Shown here piece after piece: positions 1-4,132 of a DNA stretch of 5,208 nt (its first letter is position 1; each line of letters starts with the position of its first letter). The notes beneath the pieces are model-generated. The model had not been told where the DNA came from, searched no databases, and saw only the letters and a list, made by a program, of their open reading frames with translations. The DNA lies in assembly GCA_029879605.1 (NCBI GenBank), contig JAOUQA010000183.1, forward strand, positions 1-5,208. Reading direction: 5' to 3'. The DNA is from Gammaproteobacteria bacterium. Lineage in GTDB: Bacteria; Pseudomonadota; Gammaproteobacteria; SZUA-229. The position numbers and the translations under genes are program-made.

Positions 1-609
1 AGTGTGCAGAAACGAACCGATGGTGCTCGTTGGGAAAATGAAGTTGTGGTACATGATTATTTATGTGCATCCTGTGGTATCTGTGCGGGTTCATGTCATT
101 CATCCAATCCATTCAGGCATAGTCAGAAAGAGCTGGTCACAGGTATTGATATGCCGCAGTCACCGGTTAATGATATTCGTAATCATGTGGAGTTGGCACT
201 AACAGAACTGGAAGGTGACAATAAGATTGTTGTCTTTGGATGTGATAATGCAATCGATTTTAAAGGACTGAAATCGTCCAATGTAGCAGTCATTAGCTTC
301 TTCTGTGTTGGTATGATTCCACCTACCATGATCGAATATGCCCTTAAGAAGGGTGCGGACGGTGTATTTGTTACGGGGTGTCGTACCGGGGACTGTTATT
401 TCCGTCATGGTAATAAATGGTTTGATGAACGCCTTGCTGGAAACCGGCAGCCGATATTACGCAAACGTGCCGACCGTGCCCGTATTAATATATTCCGTGC
501 AGCAGAAACAGACTGTAAGGCATTGCGCCAGGAGCTTGAGAAATTTCAGCAAAAACTTGCAGCTATGAGTCAGGCTGAAAAGTTAAATGGAAAGGCTGAT
601 AATGAATAA
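1..609 (+). CDS. 4Fe-4S / MvhD-type iron-sulfur protein, C-terminal part (5' end outside window)
   Basis: This is the C-terminal 202 residues of a larger redox protein; the frame is open to the left edge, so the GTG at position 4 is not a credible start. Residues are numbered from the codon at position 1. A ferredoxin-type motif CASCGICAGSC holds Cys22, 25, 28 and 32 and should bind one 4Fe-4S cluster. It is followed by an MvhD/FlpD domain (about 74-165) with Cys81 (FGCDNA), Cys102 (FFCVGM), and Cys127 and Cys132 in TGCRTGDCYFRHGN. In characterised systems MvhD carries a 2Fe-2S cluster and passes electrons between a hydrogenase or formate dehydrogenase and heterodisulfide reductase. The last 30 residues look like a charged helix or coiled coil. 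Such domains are often fused to further ferredoxin, flavin or cytochrome b modules, and any of these could lie upstream. The stop overlaps the next gene by 8 bases. Domain identity is confident; partner and donor are unknown. Confidence 0.88.
   Translation, partial: SVQKRTDGARWENEVVVHDYLCASCGICAGSCHSSNPFRHSQKELVTGIDMPQSPVNDIRNHVELALTELEGDNKIVVFGCDNAIDFKGLKSSNVAVISFFCVGMIPPTMIEYALKKGADGVFVTGCRTGDCYFRHGNKWFDERLAGNRQPILRKRADRARINIFRAAETDCKALRQELEKFQQKLAAMSQAEKLNGKADNE
589..595 (+). promoter_or_regulatory. Ribosome binding site inside the upstream gene
   Basis: GGAAAGG ends 6 bases before the ATG at 602 and lies within the last codons of the iron-sulfur gene. It decides the start at 602 rather than 587, because the ATG at 587 would overlap this site itself. 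Confidence 0.6.
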
Positions 610-1105
610 GCCGCTTCGTTATTTGTTGCAGATTTTTAATTACAGTGTTTTCATGGCACTGATCTGGTATTTTTCATTATCACCTACTTATCATCAGCTA
701 GAAGAAAACCAGGCAATGATTACCCTGACTATGAGTCATGTGGGTAAGCATGTGCGCGAATGTAAAAAAATATCTCAGCAGGAACTGATGAAATTACCGC
801 CTAACATGCGTAAGCCTATGGATTGTCCACGTGAGCGTTCGCCAATTATTATTGAGTTACTGCTGGATGATGTTGTTATATTTAGTAAAACATTGCCACC
901 TCTTGGCTTATACAAAGATCAGGGTATTGATATTTACCAGAATGTACGTGTGCCAGCGGGTAAGCATCACTTTACCATTCGGATGAATGATGATGTTAAA
1001 GTTGAAGGGTCGGTTTATAAACATCAACAGGATTTAGTGCTGCTACCTGAACAGCATCTGTTTGTGGAATTTAAATCAGATATTTGTGGATTTGATCTGT
1101 ATTAA
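602..1105 (+). CDS. Membrane-anchored periplasmic protein of unknown function (167 aa)
   Basis: I do not recognise a named family. The ATG at 602 is chosen over the in-frame ATG at 587 because GGAAAGG (589-595) lies 6 bases before it and it gives a compact N-terminus. The start overlaps the end of the iron-sulfur gene by 8 bases, so the two are probably co-transcribed and translationally coupled. An N-terminal hydrophobic helix (about residues 8-27, after basic Lys3 and Arg6) should anchor it in the inner membrane, with the remainder probably periplasmic. The soluble part looks beta-rich: strands around 82-96, and VPAGKHHFTIRM (117-128) resembles the turn of a beta-sandwich domain. Cysteines are at 54, 75 and 162; the first two lie in a basic, Pro-rich stretch (CPRERS). 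The context suggests a role in the same membrane electron-transfer unit, but that is inference. Confidence 0.8.
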   Translation: MNKPLRYLLQIFNYSVFMALIWYFSLSPTYHQLEENQAMITLTMSHVGKHVRECKKISQQELMKLPPNMRKPMDCPRERSPIIIELLLDDVVIFSKTLPPLGLYKDQGIDIYQNVRVPAGKHHFTIRMNDDVKVEGSVYKHQQDLVLLPEQHLFVEFKSDICGFDLY

Positions 1106-1183
1106 ACTGCCTGCCTGTCAGGCATGAATTGTCGTGCCGATATGGCGACTATTATTACTGCTAGCAGTGTATTTGTCGTTAAA
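1106..1183. other. Convergent intergenic gap with small inverted repeats
   Basis: This 78-base gap lies between two converging genes. It contains TGCCT-GTC-AGGCA (1112-1124), an imperfect GTC/GCC hairpin (1131-1150) and the perfect 12-base palindrome ACTGCTAGCAGT (1157-1168). None is followed by a T-run on either strand, so a classical intrinsic terminator is not supported. Together they could still slow or end transcription from both sides. Confidence 0.35.
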
Positions 1184-1435
1184 CTATTTATTATCTTTTG
1201 ATGTTACTGGTGCAACCTGTTCCAGCTGGTTATTGGTGGCTGTTGTATTATCTGATTTAATGTAGAGTGTCTGAATGGCATAAAAACTGATAAATGATAG
1301 AGTACCAATGATTACAAAGAATACCAGTGAGCGATTTTCCAGGCGGGCTCCCTGTCTGATTTCAATCTGGTTAAGAATCCAGTCTGAAACAACGTATAAA
1401 ATAACAGCTACAATTGTAAATAAAACCATTTCCAT
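1184..1435 (-). CDS. Small two-TM membrane protein, function unknown (83 aa)
   Basis: The protein has a hydrophobic helix at about residues 4-22, a short charged loop containing a run of Glu, Arg and Gln (24-35), a second helix at about 37-58, and a polar tail (60-83) rich in Asn, Thr and Ser. I do not recognise a named family. The ATG at 1435 is preceded on the minus strand by AAGGGGCGAG about 7 bases upstream, a usable ribosome binding site. It is the last gene in the direction of the SCO/DUF420 cluster but is separated from DUF420 by 113 bases holding a terminator and a good promoter, so it can probably be transcribed alone. By position it could be an oxidase accessory or assembly protein. 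The ORF is convincing because of its amphipathic layout and ribosome binding site; its function is not known. Confidence 0.72.
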   Translation of the reverse strand: MEMVLFTIVAVILYVVSDWILNQIEIRQGARLENRSLVFFVIIGTLSFISFYAIQTLYIKSDNTTATNNQLEQVAPVTSKDNK

Positions 1436-1468
1436 AATTGCACTCGCCCCTTGAATAGTGATGTAAAT

Positions 1469-1494
1469 AAAAAACTGGCAGGATAATGAGCCAG
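1469..1494 (-). terminator. Rho-independent terminator after DUF420 gene
   Basis: Read on the minus strand, CTGGC-(10 bases)-GCCAG (1494-1475) forms a five-base-pair stem followed directly by six T (1474-1469). It lies about 55 bases after the DUF420 stop and would end transcripts of the SCO/DUF420 unit. The stem is short and the loop long, so termination may be partial. Confidence 0.6.
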
Positions 1495-1524
1495 ATTATG
1501 ATAAATAACATTGCATTGTGTCAA
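1495..1524 (-). promoter_or_regulatory. Sigma70-like promoter for the 83-aa gene
   Basis: On the minus strand a perfect -35 TTGACA (1524-1519) is followed by an 18-base spacer and -10 CATAAT (1500-1495, 5 of 6 match). The -10 abuts the terminator hairpin, so initiation about 7 bases on would fall inside the hairpin loop. The new transcript would then lack the first stem arm and escape termination. The predicted leader is about 50 bases. Confidence 0.55.
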
Positions 1525-1548
1525 TAAAGCAGTGGTTATAGTATCAGG

Positions 1549-1974
1549 TCAAACACTGTATAAATGAAAAGCCAGTAAATAAATAATAACACCCGTGATT
1601 GATACATATAACCAGATTGGTAGAGTAATACGGGCATATTTCATATGTTTTGCTGAAACGCCCCTGATAGCCATAGTGACGGTCATGGGTACTAGAAATA
1701 ACATGGTGGCAGCAAAAAATATATGGCTAAACAGGATAGTAAAATAAACAGGCCTGATTAATCCCTGGCCAGAAAAGGGTATATTGCCAACATTCATGTG
1801 ATAAATGATATAGGAAACCAGGAACATACCAGATGTAAACAGTGCCGAGATCATGCATTTGCGGTGGGCTGATTTATTGCCGTTGCGAATATAATAATAA
1901 CCGAGGGCGATTAGAGTAGCAGCAGTTAAATTAAGACCTGCATGCAGGGTAGGGAGATAAGGAATCAGATTCAT
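1549..1974 (-). CDS. DUF420 family membrane protein (CtaM/YozB-like oxidase assembly factor)
   Basis: This is a complete 141-residue integral membrane protein with four predicted TM helices (about 10-30, 41-61, 77-99 and 118-138). The family hallmarks are visible: LPTLHAGLN near the N-terminus (His11), His37 after the first helix, IIYHMNVG (His59), RPVYFTILFSHIFFA (His84) and the closing WLYVSITGVIIYLL. DUF420 includes Bacillus YozB and Staphylococcus CtaM; CtaM is needed for a functional heme A-containing terminal oxidase, and the conserved membrane histidines make heme or metal contact plausible. The gene follows SCO by 79 bases, a gap containing a promoter, which fits a shared role in oxidase maturation. 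The start at 1974 has only a weak AGG upstream. Family assignment is confident; exact function in this organism is inferred. Confidence 0.9.
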   Translation of the reverse strand: MNLIPYLPTLHAGLNLTAATLIALGYYYIRNGNKSAHRKCMISALFTSGMFLVSYIIYHMNVGNIPFSGQGLIRPVYFTILFSHIFFAATMLFLVPMTVTMAIRGVSAKHMKYARITLPIWLYVSITGVIIYLLAFHLYSV

Positions 1975-2016
1975 TAATGCCTGGTTGGGTCAATATTAGT
2001 TGATGTTGAGGGTGGT

Positions 2017-2045
2017 ATTATCCGTTATCGTATATGAATTGTGAA
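2017..2045 (-). promoter_or_regulatory. Sigma70-like promoter before DUF420
   Basis: On the minus strand TTCACA (2045-2040, 5 of 6 match to -35) is followed by a 17-base spacer and GATAAT (2022-2017, 5 of 6 match to -10). Transcription would start near 2010, leaving a leader of about 35 bases before the DUF420 ATG. It would let DUF420 be expressed apart from SCO. Confidence 0.5.
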
Positions 2046-2053
2046 TAGTGTTG

Positions 2054-2695
2054 TTAATTATGTTCGATAAATTTCAGAACCTCGACATATTGTTCAGCAA
2101 GTATCTTTGGGTAGTGTGGAGGGGAAAAGGCGGCAACGAGTCTCAGATTCTGGTCTACAAGGAAAATTGAGCTGGCATGGCTAATAAGGTAGTTGTCATC
2201 AGAATTGTTTTTTTCAACGAAATAGCCAGCACCAAACTGTTTTGTAAAACGATCAATTTCATCCATGTTGCCCGTTAAAGCAATAAAATCCTGATTAAAA
2301 TAATGCAGGTAACTGTTTAGCTTTTCGATGGTGTCTCTTTCAGGGTCGACTGATACAAAAATCACCTGGGGACTGGTGCCGGGATTTTTCTGTTGAAGTA
2401 TTGCTAGCATATTATTTAAGCTTGACAGGGTTGTTGGGCAGATATCAGGGCATGATGTGTAACCAAAAAACAGTAATGACTGTTTGTGCTGGAGCTGTTT
2501 GATCGTGAATGCTTTATTGTTCTGATCTGTTAGCTGAAATGGTTTGAGTTTGACTGGCTGGTTGCGTATAACTGCTACCAGTTCATCAGGGATAGTTTTG
2601 CGAGGGATATTGCCGGAAAAAAAATAACTGATACAGCTAACAGAAATAAGAAGGATAAGCAGGCCCGTATAGAGAGTGGTTTTTTTTATATTCAT
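2054..2695 (-). CDS. SCO1/SenC/PrrC family copper chaperone
   Basis: This 213-residue protein is of usual length for bacterial SCO proteins, which deliver copper to the Cu-A centre of cytochrome c oxidase subunit II or act as thiol-disulfide reductases on it. An N-terminal TM anchor (about 8-27) precedes a periplasmic thioredoxin fold. The metal site is visible: GYTSCPDICP with Cys82 and Cys86 (CxxxC), and the distal ligand His173 in ISHASSIFLVD. Other family marks are FFGYT (76-80), VIFVSVDPERDT (111-122) and the FGAGY segment (154-158). Cys21 does not sit in a good lipobox, so a TM anchor is preferred over a lipoprotein. The start is 4 bases after the stop of the preceding small gene and lacks a clear Shine-Dalgarno, suggesting translational coupling. 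Confidence 0.95.
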   Translation of the reverse strand: MNIKKTTLYTGLLILLISVSCISYFFSGNIPRKTIPDELVAVIRNQPVKLKPFQLTDQNNKAFTIKQLQHKQSLLFFGYTSCPDICPTTLSSLNNMLAILQQKNPGTSPQVIFVSVDPERDTIEKLNSYLHYFNQDFIALTGNMDEIDRFTKQFGAGYFVEKNNSDDNYLISHASSIFLVDQNLRLVAAFSPPHYPKILAEQYVEVLKFIEHN

Positions 2696-2699
2696 TTAG

Positions 2700-3008
2700 C
2701 TATTTAGAGCGATCTGATTGTCGCCACTGGCGAACAGCCCAGGTGACATAGATAATTAGCATGGCAATATTAAGTCCAATACCAATTTTGAAAAACATTG
2801 ATAATTCTCTAGGTTCGTCATGGTGTGCCCGGATTTCTGATTTGCTGGTATTGCTGCCGGCTTTATCATGGGTATCGGTAAGCGGATAGGTGGAAGTTTG
2901 TGTTGATTTGGCATGTTGCTGGTCATTATTTGCCAGTACAACGTCTACCGGGTATGTATTTAGCACCACCAGGCAGGTAATCAATAATATTTTAGTTATT
3001 TTTAGCAT
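2700..3008 (-). CDS. Small protein with signal peptide and C-terminal TM helix, function unknown (102 aa)
   Basis: The N-terminus looks like a signal peptide (basic Lys3 and Lys6, hydrophobic 7-18, possible cleavage after VVLA at 26). A polar, low-complexity stretch follows (27-69) rich in Thr, Ser, Asn and His, including His47, His62 and His63. A single TM helix (about 71-93) and a short basic tail (RQWRQSDRSK) complete it, giving a likely periplasm-facing, single-pass topology. I do not recognise a named family. It is the first gene of the minus-strand unit and lies 4 bases before SCO, so the two are very likely co-expressed. A role in oxidase assembly, or as a small subunit with histidines near copper delivery, is possible but inferred. 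The start has no good Shine-Dalgarno; a promoter lies just upstream. Confidence 0.75.
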   Translation of the reverse strand: MLKITKILLITCLVVLNTYPVDVVLANNDQQHAKSTQTSTYPLTDTHDKAGSNTSKSEIRAHHDEPRELSMFFKIGIGLNIAMLIIYVTWAVRQWRQSDRSK

Positions 3009-3020
3009 AGGTCAATCAGT

Positions 3021-3050
3021 ATGATAGCTCACTATTTTACTATACGGCAA
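3021..3050 (-). promoter_or_regulatory. Predicted promoter of the SCO operon
   Basis: On the minus strand TTGCCG (3050-3045, 4 of 6 match to -35) is separated by 18 bases from TATCAT (3026-3021, 5 of 6 match to -10). Transcription would begin near 3014, very close to the ATG at 3008, so the leader would be only a few bases long. This fits the missing Shine-Dalgarno before that gene. The repeat array at 3052-3099 begins one base upstream of the -35. Confidence 0.4.
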
Positions 3051-3051
3051 T

Positions 3052-3099
3052 ATTACCTGAAGTATTCCTGTAATCAGGAATTACCTGTTAAGAGGGTAA
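3052..3099. repeat. Operator-like cluster of CCTG-containing repeats
   Basis: ATTACCTG occurs twice as a direct repeat (3052-3059 and 3080-3087). Between them is a perfect inverted repeat ATTCCTG-TAAT-CAGGAAT (3064-3081). A second inverted repeat TTACC-(9 bases)-GGTAA covers 3081-3099. The cluster lies between two diverging genes, next to the predicted SCO-operon promoter, and looks like a multi-site binding region for a dimeric regulator. The regulator is not identified. Confidence 0.45.
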
Positions 3100-3120
3100 A
3101 AATATATCATAGCTTGCGTC

Positions 3121-3149
3121 TTGCACCAAGATAAAGCGCATGGTCTAAT
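3121..3149 (+). promoter_or_regulatory. Weak candidate promoter for the exported protein gene
   Basis: TTGCAC (3121-3126, only the TTG matches the -35 consensus) is followed by a 17-base spacer and TCTAAT (3144-3149, 5 of 6 match to -10). It is correctly placed for the plus-strand gene but rests mainly on the -10. Confidence 0.3.
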
Positions 3150-3212
3150 TTGTCATTATCTGAATGCTAAGGTAATGGTGTGTCGAATATTAAAAATACA
3201 GGAACAGCGCTT

Positions 3213-3719
3213 ATGACTGTCAATAATCCCAGGGTGTTTATAGTATCTATATTCGTGTCTTTTCTCATGCTAATGGTTGATGTTGTCTATGCCCAGCAGG
3301 ATGAAGATGTGGTCGTGTATTCGGGGTATTTTTCACGCGAGCAAAATGATGGTGAAATGGCCCAGATAACTGGCAAGAGTCATTACGTTAAATTTTTTGC
3401 AGATAACCGGTTTATCAGGCTGTATATCCCTTATCCTTTTTCTAAAAAAGTGACATCTGAACAGATTATGAAGGTATTTAAGGTTGTTGATGAAAAATAT
3501 AAAACGGATGCTTACGTAAAAGATGGGTTTGGTATTCTGGAAGAAAAGATCATTGCTCATATTGATAGTATACGTCGAGTTAATGATGAAATTATGTTTG
3601 ATTGTGGTTTCTCTGCACCCTGTAAAATTGTATTTGAAAATGATTTATTCAAGGTCATTAAAAAGGGTATTGTCAAAGATAATGTGACTTTATATTACCA
3701 TGTTAAGGAGAAAGAATAA
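3213..3719 (+). CDS. Exported protein of unknown function (168 aa)
   Basis: The ATG at 3213 gives a classic signal peptide: a short n-region with Arg7, a hydrophobic core (8-22) and likely cleavage after VVYA (27) before QQDED. AGGA at 3200-3203 precedes it by 9 bases. An in-frame GTG at 3180, with TAAGG 7 bases upstream, would add 11 residues and remains possible. The mature domain (about 140 residues) looks mixed alpha/beta, with many aromatic and charged residues and two cysteines in DCGFSAPCK (Cys131, Cys137) that could form a periplasmic disulfide. I recognise no family, catalytic motif or heme-binding CxxCH. It is alone on its strand, diverging from the SCO operon and converging on the response regulator 32 bases away, so its partner is unclear. 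A shared control region with the SCO operon is the only functional hint. Confidence 0.75.
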   Translation: MTVNNPRVFIVSIFVSFLMLMVDVVYAQQDEDVVVYSGYFSREQNDGEMAQITGKSHYVKFFADNRFIRLYIPYPFSKKVTSEQIMKVFKVVDEKYKTDAYVKDGFGILEEKIIAHIDSIRRVNDEIMFDCGFSAPCKIVFENDLFKVIKKGIVKDNVTLYYHVKEKE

Positions 3720-3751
3720 GAATAGAGTGTCAATGATGCTTGGGCCTGGTT

Positions 3752-4117
3752 TTAACCGATTAAATATTTTTGCATTTTTTTATCCAGGCGATTGAAGTCA
3801 ACAGGTTTTATATCATAGTCGTCGCAACCATACTTCAGGGCTTTTTCACGGTCTTCAGTAAATGCATGAGCTGTCAGGGCAATAATTGGTATATGTGCCG
3901 TTTCAGAGTTGGTTTTAATCATTTGTGTTGCATCCCAGCCATTTATAACAGGCAGATCAAGATCCATTAATATAAGGTCTGGTTTAATGCTTAGTGATTT
4001 TTCGATGGCTTGTTGCCCATCAATCGCGGTTTCAACTCTGTATTTTGCCAGTTGTAATCGACGACTTAGCATATCTCGATTCATTTCGTTATCTTCCACC
4101 AGCAATATGGTATACAT
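3752..4117 (-). CDS. Single-domain response regulator (CheY-like receiver)
   Basis: This 121-residue protein is one receiver domain with no output domain. The conserved residues are in place: acidic pair Glu8 and Asp9 (LLVEDNEMNR), phospho-acceptor Asp52 (LILMDLDLPVINGW), Thr82 (IIALTAHAF) and Lys104 (DDYDIKPVD). The ending resembles receivers from hybrid-kinase phosphorelays, where the typical text is DDYxxKPVD. The ATG at 4117 has a good AGGTGG site 8 bases upstream. The gene lies 15 bases after the sensor kinase stop, so the kinase at its 5' side is the probable phosphodonor. Without a DNA-binding or enzymatic domain, it should act by protein contact or pass phosphate to another protein; the target is not visible here. 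Confidence 0.93.
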   Translation of the reverse strand: MYTILLVEDNEMNRDMLSRRLQLAKYRVETAIDGQQAIEKSLSIKPDLILMDLDLPVINGWDATQMIKTNSETAHIPIIALTAHAFTEDREKALKYGCDDYDIKPVDFNRLDKKMQKYLIG

Positions 4118-4132
4118 TAATTAAGCCACCTT

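Noticed and set aside
587..601. ATG at 587 as the start of the 167-aa gene
   Set aside because: The good ribosome binding site at 589-595 lies downstream of this ATG and is correctly spaced for the ATG at 602.
4..609. GTG at position 4 as the start of the iron-sulfur gene
   Set aside because: The frame is open to the window edge, and starting here would leave a single ferredoxin motif with no upstream module. The gene is treated as partial.
1112..1168. Intrinsic terminators in the 1106-1183 gap
   Set aside because: The inverted repeats are short and none is followed by a T-run on either strand, so they are described only as small repeats.
2633..2635. SCO protein as a lipoprotein using Cys21
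   Set aside because: The residues before the cysteine (SVS) do not fit a lipobox well, and the hydrophobic stretch continues past it as a TM anchor.
3748..3757. GGTT-TT-AACC hairpin as a terminator between the convergent genes
   Set aside because: A four-base-pair AT-rich stem with a two-base loop is too weak, and it has no directly adjoining T-run.
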